Shown here: one piece after another, positions 26,671 to 37,100 of the stretch
Layout: each line of letters begins with the position of its first letter
Position numbering within the stretch: the stretch's first letter is position 1
Translations under genes and position numbers: made by a program
Assembly (NCBI GenBank): GCA_016801885.1
Contig: CM028885.1
Location: 20,409,834 to 20,473,833 of the forward strand
Direction of reading: 5' to 3'
DNA length: 64,000 nt
Source: Toxotes chatareus
Lineage: Eukaryota; Chordata; Actinopteri; Toxotidae
The notes under the pieces: model-generated
The model's database searches: none
What the model saw: only the letters and a program-made list of their open reading frames with translations
Told to the model about the DNA's origin: nothing

Positions 26671-27747
26671 TTTTGTCATTCACTGAGAAGCCTTAATAAT
26701 CTTATCTGTGTGGAAGTTGTTTTCCTCCTTTTATATCAAAGTTTACCATTAAAGTTTATCTGAGCCATGTGTTTTTTCAACAATGAGAACAATGTGGGGA
26801 AACCTACAGGAAGGGACAAACAGCACTTACAAATAATCTAAATTTGTTTTAACCCATGGAAAGCAATGATTAGCATGACAGTAAAATTAGTGTTGTATCA
26901 TATTATTTAAATGCTGTTAGTGTCCAGTTCCTATTTCAAGGCAATTAAAACAAAAGCTGAGTTATTGTTTTCATCCTATGCATCATCTTTAGCTTCATGA
27001 CATAAGAGCAGGCGTGTTTGGTCCTTTCAGCCGTTAATGAGCTGGTTTTCCACGAGGTGCTTGTGATCACTCACTTTCAAAAGAAGTGCACCGACTGTCG
27101 TCCCTCTAGAAACACTGTCCACCACAACCAAAGCCTCACACACAACTGCACAGATGACCAACTCCTGAAAGCGACTGTGCAGTTTGAGATTTATTTTAGC
27201 GTTACTAATGACGACAGCTTCTGTTTCTGAATTCCAGACAGTTCTGTGGATTTCAGGTTTAACTTTCTGCTCTTTCATTTGTAAATCATGGCTAATTAAA
27301 CACTGTGGCCACAGATTAAGTCGAGATGACTTATTTAAGAAATCTGGATGTGCGTTAGCTCAGTTTGTGACAGAAGGTACTAATTTAAATCAACTTTGAT
27401 TTGATTCGAAGCCTTAGCACCACAAAATTCTTAATAAGGTCAAGTATGTTTGATGCTTTTGTGCACTTTCATTTTAAGGAAACAAATTCACCAAGCAGAG
27501 AGCACTGTTGTGTCAAAGAGAGAACGTTTGTTCACTTCATCCAAACCTTTGGGGTCGTCAAATATGCAGCAGGGTCACAAATGAAATGGGTTTTAGAGCA
27601 GAATGTAAAATTTGCAAGAAGTTAAAAAGCTACACAGCTGTTTTGTTGCTATTTCTTTACTTCAGCTTGATCAACAGAGTAAAAAAAAAAAAATTAACAC
27701 GAGCTTTAAATAAAGGGCCAATTAAAATACACAAGAAATTATGTGAA

Positions 27748-27753
27748 TTTATT
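27748..27753 (-). terminator. Candidate pfdn4 polyadenylation signal
   Basis: TTTATT on the plus strand reads AATAAA on the minus strand, about 207 bases past the pfdn4 stop codon. It is the nearest canonical hexamer I see, giving a short 3' UTR. Confidence 0.5.
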
Positions 27754-27959
27754 TAATTTCCAAATCTTTACCTTCGTTGCCTTTGTGAATTTGTTTGCCA
27801 GAACTAAACACATACATCATCTGAGTAAACAAAAGCCAGAAGCTACAAACCTAAGCTGTTCTTGTCGATGCTTTGTTTGGCAAACGTCCTGTGGATGTGA
27901 TACGAGACCTGCATGAAAAAGTCCATTGTTGGGGCAGCTGTCAATGTCCATTTCACTGC

Positions 27960-28091
27960 TCAGCTTTCATCTGCCTCCAGGTTAATATTGTTACCAAACT
28001 TGGCATAGAGCTGGACCTTCAGATCACCCAACACTTGCTGTATCGCTGACACTTGTTCCTCAAGGCCTTTGACCTCCTGCTCCAGTGCTTC
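27960..28091 (-). CDS. pfdn4: pfdn4 coding exon 4 and stop
   Basis: 43 codons plus TGA, from E-A-L-E-Q-E-V to N-L-E-A-D-E-S, after acceptor TAATCAG. Carries the second coiled-coil helix. Confidence 0.95.
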   Translation of the reverse strand, partial: EALEQEVKGLEEQVSAIQQVLGDLKVQLYAKFGNNINLEADES

Positions 28092-31000
28092 CTGATTACA
28101 GAATAATGGAAACTCCGATCATATGACAGCCACTGCAATTTCCCCACAGAAGGCAAGCAACAACAGCGTGAAGACATTTACACAAACCGGATTGAATAAA
28201 TGACATTTCGCAGTAGCGGCATCAAAAACACATTCTAAAGGCGGGAGGAGAAACACTCTGATGAGGAAAGAGGAAGAACTTAAAATGCCCACGTATATAA
28301 ATGTGCATCAGATTATAATCAGCAGATATAATGAGTGAGCTGTTTAACACATTTGTCATTCACTGTGTGCGGCAGACAACTCCACATCAGTCAGTACAGG
28401 CCTGTGCATTGCGCTTGTGTTAAGTGTAAACACAAGGACAAACATCCTGAAGTGACAGGAGGGAGGGCTAATCCAGAATCCCTCATGTTCACCGCCTGCC
28501 ATCTCTAAGGTTTATCATCTATGGAGCGCTGACACAGTCCAGCTCTGCTCCCACAGGGAAACCCGCCTTTGTGGAAACTGCCATCTGGCCAGCCTAGGGT
28601 GGCGGTGTTATTCTATTCTATCCAATCTGTGTTGTGGTGTTCTATTCAATATCACCTGCACGTACACTTAAAGAAGAAGAGCTTCTACATTTTGCGAAAC
28701 ACTCTTATTTGCTCTGTTGCCGGGAGTCGGCTGAGAAGATCGTTTGCGCTCGCATGTCTGGAGTCTTGTTGGAACTGTGAGGATGCCAGAAAGCAAATAA
28801 GCATCTTTCACAAAATTTACAGTATTTACATATTCGGCTTCCATCAGTTCTTATAGTCTGATAATGAAGTGAGCAAACACTGCACATTCGTAAATCTGGA
28901 AATACTGGCACATCTCAACTTTAATAAAACTGAATTTTTTTTTAAAGGGGTGTACAACAGTGTTGTGCATCCTTGGCAGGCTTTTTTTGGACTGAACCTC
29001 GGGAAGAGAAAGATGTGTGTTTTGCAAGCTGACTGTTAACAGTTTAACAATGTGAAATAACTAACATGGATTTCAATACAATCCATAAAGATGGCACAAT
29101 GTGTGGGTTTGTGTGTGCAAAAACATTTTATGATTTGTGGGGTTTTTATTGGCCTGAACTGCAATTTCCAAATGTGGTAACTACTTTTTTTCAGTCCACA
29201 GAGTGAGAGAGAGACTTTGACAAGTTTGGATGTTGTGTTACAAGTGGCACAGCAAAAATAAACTGTAATATGATGTGTGAATAGATGCATGAAGCATGTG
29301 AAACCCTGCTCTTTCAGAACCGCAACAAAACATAACAGTTGACTGTGATTCACATGAACAAGATGATTTTCTTCAGATTCAAAACAGTGCGTTGATTTCA
29401 AAAAGATTCAGTTGCAAGAGCATTATATGAAGATAAATGAATACATATTTATAACACTCCAGGCTTCGCTCACATTGAGACGTGAGATTCTGTTTGCTGT
29501 TTTACAACCTAGACCTTATTGTAATGTGTATAACCAGCAGCTATTCACAGATTTAAAACAGTCGAACATGTCAATAGGGTTTAGATAGACCTGCACCAGA
29601 AGCAGAAATCTGTGCAAAATATACTCAATACAACTTCACAGAAAGCATGTAGCACAGCTCTTTTTTTTAAACCCAGATTGGTTATGAAAAGAGCTTTCCT
29701 GATATTTTTATTCAGTACCAACAAAACTATTTGTTTAGATAAAATGCTTTGAAAATATTTGCCACGTTGAAAATTGAATGTTGAAACAATTAGATGAAAG
29801 AGGATCCAGATCAAGAAAATGTTAGTAACAAATACACAAATCACGCAAACTTCTGTCGCCAGGATGTGAACAAAATACAGCTTGTTGTCTGATGTTTTGT
29901 GTTTTTAAATAAGATGAGTAAACATTTTCTTTTAATAATAAAAACTAAAAAAAATTTAAACTTATATATTCTGTCACACTGTCAGTTTTAAAATCGATTC
30001 ACTTTAACATTCTTATTTTAGAGGTTAACCGTTTATTAAATGAGTTTCTATATCTATCACTATATGCTAAATTCTCCCCCGCAGTCCTTTAACTTGATGA
30101 CTTTGGCTTAATGAGGGTCTTTCACTGATGATTAAAAGTTTGAGGAGCATGAAAAAGTATTAAGAAACCTACCTTTGCTGCCTCCAACATCTCTTGTGTT
30201 TCTTCCTGGGTGTGACTGATAAAGACATCACCAATTTGATAAGGGATCAACAGGGAGTCGTCATCTACCATCATTAGGTCGTCACTGGCATCCTGTAAGT
30301 TCTGCAGCAATTTCTGCACGGAGACATCCGCAGACCATTACAGAGTTTTAATGAAGGCTGCTCACAAATCAGCATTAGTAATTAACCAGCTGCAGTGCTC
30401 TTCAGAATACAATTACGTGTGACTCATCAGAACAAACTGACTTTCAAAGGAATCAGGAAGTGTTGATTCAATTTTATGGCCACTTTATGGTCAACTTTAA
30501 GTTCTCATGAATTGAAATGATGAAAGGTGATTCCAGTTGTTTTAAATTCCCAATTTGTATCAGTAGTGGTAGACTACATATTAGAAAAACCTTTCAGTAA
30601 TGCAATAAAGTTCAACAACAGTACCACAATTGCACAATAAAAAAAAAGCCATAAAGTTGAATCAATGCTTCTATTAAACAGTGTCAACAATCACTGAACA
30701 TTATAACCCTCATGAAAACGTATTTCTAGCTAGGTGCAGCAAATAAACTGGCAACTGAATTTAAGTACATTATATCATGTTAAACATTACATCTGTTAAG
30801 CAGTCACAAGATTGTATACTCCCAAACCCCATTATGACAACAAAAAAATCTGACTTCTGTAAACTTGGCTGAGACACAGTGAACTGTGACTCTGTGGTAT
30901 GACTGTGTTCATAACATACAGCACTTACTTTTTTTGCTTCTATTTCACTTTTGAGTTCTGTCATCCGACTCGTGTTCCTGGCAAATTTGTTGATCTTCTG

Positions 31001-32026
31001 CTGGTCTTCAAATGTGACATTCACATCTTCAACCGCCTGCAAACAAGAAGAAATACTCAGCACCTGTACTTAAATAAAAGTGGCAAACATAACAATGTAA
31101 AAATACTCCATTACAACTGCAAGTCCTGCATCCAGATCCTTACTGAAGCTAAAGTGTATTATCAGCAAAATGTACTTAAAAAAGAATAAAAGTAAAAATA
31201 TCCACTATGAGAGCACAGTTATAATATAATGCAATCCAATACAACAACGCATGTAAATATTTGTGACATGAAAAACCAACTAATTATATCTGCTCTAGTT
31301 ACTTCTCTGTTGTGTTGAGTAGTTTGGTTTGATAAATGATTATTATTTTAAGCAACCAGACAAACCGCAGTAAAAAGGACTGAAGCTGCCTGATACTGAT
31401 TCTTAAATGCAGCCGCAGTATCAAGCGTCAAGAAATGGAAACACTCAAGCAAACTACATGCAACTCAAATGTTTACTTAAATACAGTACTTGAGTAAATG
31501 TAATCGGTGACTTTCCACCTCTGAAAATGAATTAAATCTACAGTCAAGGCTCGTGTTATCCAGTTAAACAGAGCATAGCAAACCTCTCGTTCACTTAATA
31601 GGAGTGGCCAATTTAGCTAATGTTAGCTAGCAAGCGGTGCCCTGTCACCGTTGTCGGGTATCACATACCTCTTCTGGCTAGTTACCATCAACATTATTAT
31701 TAATAGCATTACTAGCATTTTATCATTTGTAAGCTGGTGAATTCTGAGTTAGCACTGACAGTAAATAATCAACTAATCGCAGGATAAGTTCAGCTACCGC
31801 GTTAGCTACCAAGCTAACTCACTGAGACGAGCTACACGAGGGCGTGACTACGCTTTTAAATATCACAGACGCCAGATTGTGGCTGTTTTACCACATGCAG
31901 TCATACGAGTCTTTATTTGAAACCCAAGGCTTATAAGCGATGGAACGTCTCGAAAACAAAGTAGGCTTTTAAAAAAACATATATATATTTTAAACTTACG
32001 ACAGGTCCCTTCACAGTGGCTGCCAT
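27960..32026 (-). CDS. pfdn4: Prefoldin subunit 4 (4 coding exons)
   Basis: Beta-type subunit of the cytosolic prefoldin hexamer, which captures unfolded actin and tubulin and hands them to the CCT/TRiC chaperonin. Exons on the minus strand are 32026-32000, 31036-30929, 30313-30173 and 28091-27960, all joined in phase 0 at GT-AG sites, giving 135 residues against 134 in human. The protein shows the family core DVNVTFEDQQKINKFARN, the central IPYQIGDVFISH hairpin segment, and the C-terminal NINLEADES tail. The two long helices (about residues 10-55 and 85-125) form the coiled-coil tentacle. All key regions are intact. Only the first nine residues (M-A-A-T-V-K-G-P-V) and the helix linkers differ noticeably from human as I recall it. 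It is divergent to bcas1, about 1.8 kb away. Confidence 0.97.
30173..30313 (-). CDS. pfdn4: pfdn4 coding exon 3
   Basis: 47 codons, from K-L-L-Q-N-L to E-M-L-E-A-A-K, bounded by GTGCAG and GTAGGT. Carries the beta-hairpin segment IPYQIGDVFISH that assembles the hexamer core. Confidence 0.96.
30929..31036 (-). CDS. pfdn4: pfdn4 coding exon 2
   Basis: 36 codons, from A-V-E-D-V-N-V-T to E-I-E-A-K-K, bounded by TTTGCAG and GTAAGT. Carries most of the first coiled-coil helix. Confidence 0.96.
31055..31530. mobile_element. Dispersed repeat within pfdn4 intron 1
   Basis: Starts ACCTGTACTTAAATAAAAGT and ends CAGTACTTGAGTAAATG then ACTTTCCACCTCTG, the two ends of a repeat I recall as very common in percomorph genomes. 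The internal word AATGCAATCCAATACAACA also appears at about 36320 in bcas1 intron 3, suggesting a second fragment there. No coding capacity. Confidence 0.55.
32000..32026 (-). CDS. pfdn4: pfdn4 coding exon 1
   Basis: Codes M-A-A-T-V-K-G-P-V, then donor GTAAGT. The start codon lies in CAAGATGGCAGCC, which also resembles a YY1 site; such motifs often straddle the start of housekeeping genes. Confidence 0.92.
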
Positions 32027-33780
32027 CTTGGCTTCCTCGGCTGCACAAAGACAGCAGGACTGAACACGACAATATAGCTATACCGCCATCTAGCGGAGCG
32101 GAAACTCCGGTGTGTTGCAGTAAAATATGTCGGTAAAATGCTTAATTTTGTCAGCTTTATGCATTTAGTAGCATATTCCGGCTGTCGCTCGCTCGCACAG
32201 CTGCTTTTCAAACAAACACATTTTATTGTAACATGAAACTTGACCTTTAAGTCAACAGCTTAACATCCTAGGACATTTTTATCAGTTTCTCCAGAAGTGA
32301 AAAAATCAGGCAGTTTGGTTTACATTTATCATTAATTATCTCAAGAAATGTGCAAACCTGCTTAGAATATGTCAGTCTAGTTATTGTATCAACCGGAACT
32401 GCTGCTCTGTAAATATTTCTACAGCAAACAGTGCTGCACCCAAGTTCAAATATTTACTGAATACATCTGCAAAGCTAAAGCACTGTTAATCCAATTTAGA
32501 GTGGCCACGGGAGATGTCAGTGAATCCAATGAACAGCACCACATCAAAGACAGGCATGTGCTGTTACATGCTATCTGCCACTGGGCAGCATCATGAGAAA
32601 ACCTACTGCGCTGACCTGAGTTTATATGTTGTTCCTTCCATCTAGTCTTAAAATCAATGGCCTTTTTGTAAGAATCGTGCCACTAATAAAACTAGTAGGC
32701 TGTTGTGCGTTGGTACATCATAAAGAGTTTGCCTGAGGTCTCTCAGCTGCAAGCCTCGCATGAAGTCAGAAGTGCAAACAGGGGGATCCAACTCCCACCT
32801 CAAGCTATAGGCTACAATTGGGACATTGTGTTCAAGGATTCCAAGCCTTGTCATAGTAAATTCAATACATACTGCAGGGTAAAACACAGATAGGCTACTT
32901 TGTGGTTGGGCTGATTTGCATAAACAGGCTTGGATTCTTTGAGGTTATAAGAAGTAAAACAAAATGAGTGTCAAGGAGCTTTAATCAGCAAGATCACTGC
33001 ACATTTACTCACAAAAGTAACAAACAAATCATAAAGACGAGAATAATAAAAGAAGAAATAAATCAAATGATGAACTACTGTCACTTTGCCTTTGATAAAT
33101 GAATACCTCTCAGATAGGCGTGTGGGTATTGATGCATTGACAGGCCCTCAAAGTCATTTAAATGTGACGATGTGGAGGCATTTTAAGAGAGATGATTTAA
33201 TTACAGAGCTCTTTGTCTGTTTTGATCAGTAAAGCAGATACTTGATCCTTGCAACTCAAAAAAGCTTTTTTTTTTTATCAAAAAATATCAAAGTAATACA
33301 ATAGACATTTTAAGGCACATGTCACTTTGATTAATTTTAACTCAGAATTGGAATTTTTAAACAGCTCTGAGTGTAATGACCTGAATGATAAAATGCTTAA
33401 AGTTTTCTCTTCAAAACCACAGTAACCAGGTTAGAGGAACAGGGCTGTAATTGCAAACATATTTATTTTTGTTTTGGCAGGGTGGAAACGTGCCAGAATA
33501 TCCTTAATACACATCCTGTTACTTCACAGGTACATTTGTCAACAGAAGTGTGATGAGACATCTTATCATAGGGTGCTTGATTAGAGCGTATCCTCATTAT
33601 GATCTTGTCAGGGTATTTTCTGACAATTCAGAGAGAGATTATCGTGAGCTAATCATGTGCTTTAACCAAAGAGCACTAACAGTGCGCTGGCAAGCTTTTC
33701 GCTGGAGGAAATCCAATTGATTACCTAAAAAAAGTCCCACCCATTTTAAAGCACACATAAAATAGCCTGTTAACAACAGC
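32027..33780. promoter_or_regulatory. Divergent pfdn4-bcas1 intergenic region
   Basis: About 1.8 kb between the pfdn4 start and the presumed bcas1 first exon. Near pfdn4 there is a second ATGGCGG word (minus strand, around 32083-32089) that would make a three-codon upstream frame if transcribed. No coding exon, in particular no cytochrome P450 sequence, is seen here. Confidence 0.5.
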
Positions 33781-33781
33781 C

Positions 33782-33787
33782 TATATA
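33782..33787 (+). promoter_or_regulatory. bcas1: Candidate bcas1 TATA box
   Basis: TATATA in CCTATATACAC lies about 115 bases before a strong donor (AG|GTAAGA at 33899/33900). That fits transcription starting near 33812 and a short noncoding first exon. A TATA box would suit a cell-type-restricted gene. Confidence 0.4.
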
Positions 33788-33811
33788 CACAGCGGGGCAG
33801 GAACAGCAAGT

Positions 33812-33899
33812 CCATCTCACTGACAGAGTGACAGACACTTTCCATATTAGTTTTTCTGGAGGAGGATATCACTTGCTTGGCTTGCAGAGGCGTAATTAG
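33812..33899 (+). other. bcas1: Probable noncoding first exon of bcas1
   Basis: Ends at the donor GTAAGA. The partner acceptor is a long pyrimidine tract ending TTTAAG at 34030, 51 bases before the bcas1 start codon. The 5' edge is guessed from the TATA-like element. Confidence 0.4.
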
Positions 33900-34081
33900 G
33901 TAAGACACAATTACAACATTTTTACTCAGCCATAGTCACTGAGAAGTGTTTTATTTGTTGTATATCTTTGCTTGTCAGTGTAACACAACAAAACTATGCT
34001 TCTGTTTTTTTTTTCTTTTTTCTATTTAAGTTGCTCCAGTTGAATTTGAGCTGAAAGCTGTGGGTCTGGACTGGGAAAAAT

Positions 34082-34120
34082 ATGGGAAACGAGCATTCCA
34101 AGAACAAAGAGCTAACCAAG
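34082..34120 (+). CDS. bcas1: bcas1 coding exon 1, myristoylation signal
   Basis: Codes MGNEHSKNKELTK, then GTAAAA. Gly2, Ser6 and Lys7 fit the N-myristoyltransferase consensus; human starts MGNQMS. Confidence 0.88.
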
Positions 34121-37100
34121 GTAAAACTAAGCAAATAATACAACAAACCTGTAATGCTGTGTCTGTAGTATCTCTAACTTTGCTGCCTCTGAGTCACACA
34201 TGCAAAGTAATTTTTCAACCCACAAGATTTCCAACATGTTGGATTCTTCAAGTGTGTGTTTAACATCAACTCCCCCCCCCCTTCCCCCCTTCCCCCCTAT
34301 AGACAACACCTTGTGGAGTGCAGAGCTGACACAGCTCAATTTTTATTTTTTCTTCTTTCTATCATTTAATTCATAGAATGGGAAAATTCCTGAGAAGCAT
34401 GAAAATGGATCAGTGAATGGCCTCTCTGCAAACATCACATCTAATGGATTGGAGATTGAGGGTGAGTGATGATGTTTTTTTTTTTTTTTCCTTTTCTTAT
34501 TAAGATAAATAAAATGAAAGTAAGAAATGGTAATGCCTTACCTGTAAAATAACATGGTATTAATACCTAAATGCAAAGACTCTTTTCTTAGAATTTGGAG
34601 AATCTCAGGATGAGAGAATAACTTTTGACTGCCCTTCATTCTGTTTAATTGTATCTTAACATGGGAAAATGTTGTATATCAGCCTGTGACAGACAAAATC
34701 AGCTGATCTTTCCATGTCCATGTTGGATTAGTCCTTTGGACTCTTATAATACTCTGTAAACACACTGACTCCCAGCTGGACTGTATCTTGAGTTGTCCAA
34801 TGTAAACTATAGGCGTAGTCTCAGACACTGACAAGGAGTAACTATTTGGCCTGTCTGCAGTGACAATAACTCTGTAAGATTCCCACTGGCACTTGAGTTT
34901 GTCTAAGAGCTAATGTTGACGCTGGAGATAAAGAGAACGATACTTTCTTTTTTGACGAGCCCATGTTTACTTCATGGAGCGCTGCACAAGTAGATATCGT
35001 GCATGAGTTTAATGCTGCATGCAAAGACTTTAACATTCACTGTCTAATAGCAATAACAACAGTGAACTACTACACCTTCCTCACATTTGTTATTATTAAG
35101 ATTTATTATTGCAGCACAGACTTAAAATGACAGAAATCACATATTTAAAGAACCAATCAGCAACATTTTGACAATTTGAAGAACATAACTAGCAATTCAT
35201 TTTTTATATTTTGAAATTTGGTGCATGAACCAAAAACCTTTTTGTTTATATTTTAATAAAATATTCTTCTGTTTTGCAGTTAAAGGTGAGACCATAGTCC
35301 ACCAAAACGGTGAACCCTTGTCCTTAAACCTTGCCCCAGAATCGACTGAGCCTGACTTTGTGATCGTCGAATCAGACTGTCAGCCAGCTGAGGCTCAAGT
35401 TATTTCTGAAATGCCTGAACCCACCGCCCAGAAGGAAGAGGTCAAGAAAAATAAAGGAGAAAAAGTTAGTCTTTTTGGCAAAATGTTGAAAAAGAAAGCA
35501 GAACCTCCAGCTGACATCGAGAGGAAAAAGAGAGAGGAAAAAGAGACGTCAAATGAAGATCAAACGGACGTAAGCCCTCCTGCCCCTGATCCACAGCTGG
35601 TGAGTAGACTTACTGTTTACTGTTACTGTTTATTTTGTAAAGGATAAGTCCAGTGATAGTCTCTATATCTTTATGGTGAACAAGTCTAAAAAAAAGACCA
35701 AAACTAAGAATGAACTGATTCTACTAATAAGTGTTGCCTATGTAGCTGAGGCCTGACATATCTTTTCCCTCTTTATCACAGAGCTCCATTGTCCAAAATC
35801 TATTACAAACACATCAGTGAGCCATGTAATCACACTGGGTGACATATTCTTTCTTTACAATGAACATGGACACAGTTTCCTCCCAGCTGAGTAAAACTTA
35901 CTTTATCTGTGTATTTTAGTCATAAAGTGCTAAGAGATGGCCTAAAAATTGTTGGTTTTTGTCTTTTCATGGGATTTGTTGACAAAAACAAATATATAAA
36001 AAACTACCCTTTATTTTTTGTTCTAATCTCTAAAAACAATCTGTCTGCCAAATTCCTCACAATTGTTTAGATTTAGATTATTTTAATAATTTCACTTTTA
36101 GCAGAACATAAACCATTCCAGAAAGATATTGCAAAAGGAAAATGAAAAGGAAAATTTTTGAGACCACCTGAGAGACCACTAAAATACAATTTTGAAGATT
36201 TGGTGTTTTTGTATTGGACAGCATTGTACTGAGAGGGAAAAATAATGATATTTTGTCCACCTCATTCACAGTACATACTGTATATGGAGCAGAAAAAACA
36301 TGACAGAAAGACCTTACAATACAATGCAATCCAATACAACAGCAACACACACTACAACCTTAGTAGTGTTTAACATCTCTCTGACACAGTCTCAACAACA
36401 AATTAAACTTTTTACTATTATATGACATTAGTTTAGAAGAGTTTCTATTTCTATTTCTATTTTTTTGGTCAGTGTACACGCAGTGTGATCAAGAAGATTG
36501 TTGTTCTACATGTCCCGCATTCAAAAACCAAATGTGCTTCATCCTAACCTAACCTTCAACGCGAATGTCGATTTTCAAGACAAAGGCGTTGAACTCAAAC
36601 GAAGAAGAAGAAGAAGCTGCCACCACAGTCGTCATTGAGCTCCAACAGGAGGCTGAACGTCCACGTCAAAAAGCTGAAACATCAACGCAAACGGACAGAA
36701 AAACTGAAGCTGATATTTCAACGCAAACCAGCAAAGATGACGATGCAACTGTTTATTCTGAGGTCCCAGTGGAAGAGGTGGTCGTGATGGATCCGGTAAC
36801 GACTGAGGAAGATTCACTGAATGCATCTACTGTTATAATTGCTGAGGTGTTTGTTGAAGAGACTGCAAATGAGGAACCCTCAGACAATCAGACAGCTGGG
36901 ATCATCAGTGAAGAAGTGGTTGTCGTGGAGAACGATGTGGATGAGAATATGTTCAGAGCAGTTACTGATAATTTTGAAATCATCCACTGCAACCCTGAGG
37001 AAGAGAGTATTAATGCACTTGAGAAAACTGAGACGGAAATCACCACAGAACCAGAATCCAACTCAAACAAATCCTTTACAGAAGATGAAATGGTTGCAGA

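Larger units (their letters stand above)
7337..27747. other. Long intergenic region without recognisable genes
   Basis: About 20 kb between the NAT8-like gene and pfdn4. Many short open frames occur, but none has splice-site support, family motifs or length. What can be named is old mobile DNA (about 10.0-10.4, 15.1-15.2, 21.9-22.8, 23.9-24.6 and 26.6 kb), microsatellites, and the GT-rich hairpin array at 16.8-17.35 kb. Conserved enhancers could be present but cannot be recognised from one sequence. Confidence 0.55.

Noticed and set aside
29036..29401. 121-codon minus-strand open frame inside pfdn4 intron 3
   Set aside because: Cys/His-rich translation without zinc-finger spacing; intronic, with no splice support.
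36473..36547. Pyrimidine tract plus CAG at 36472 as acceptor for the acidic exon
   Set aside because: Frames entered there in phase 0 stop before 36550 and cannot reach the acidic frame.
36565..36579. ATG at 36565 as the start of an independent gene
   Set aside because: Poor start context, in-frame stop at 36550, no promoter-like sequence seen, and a good phase-0 acceptor 15 bases later; kept only as an alternative.
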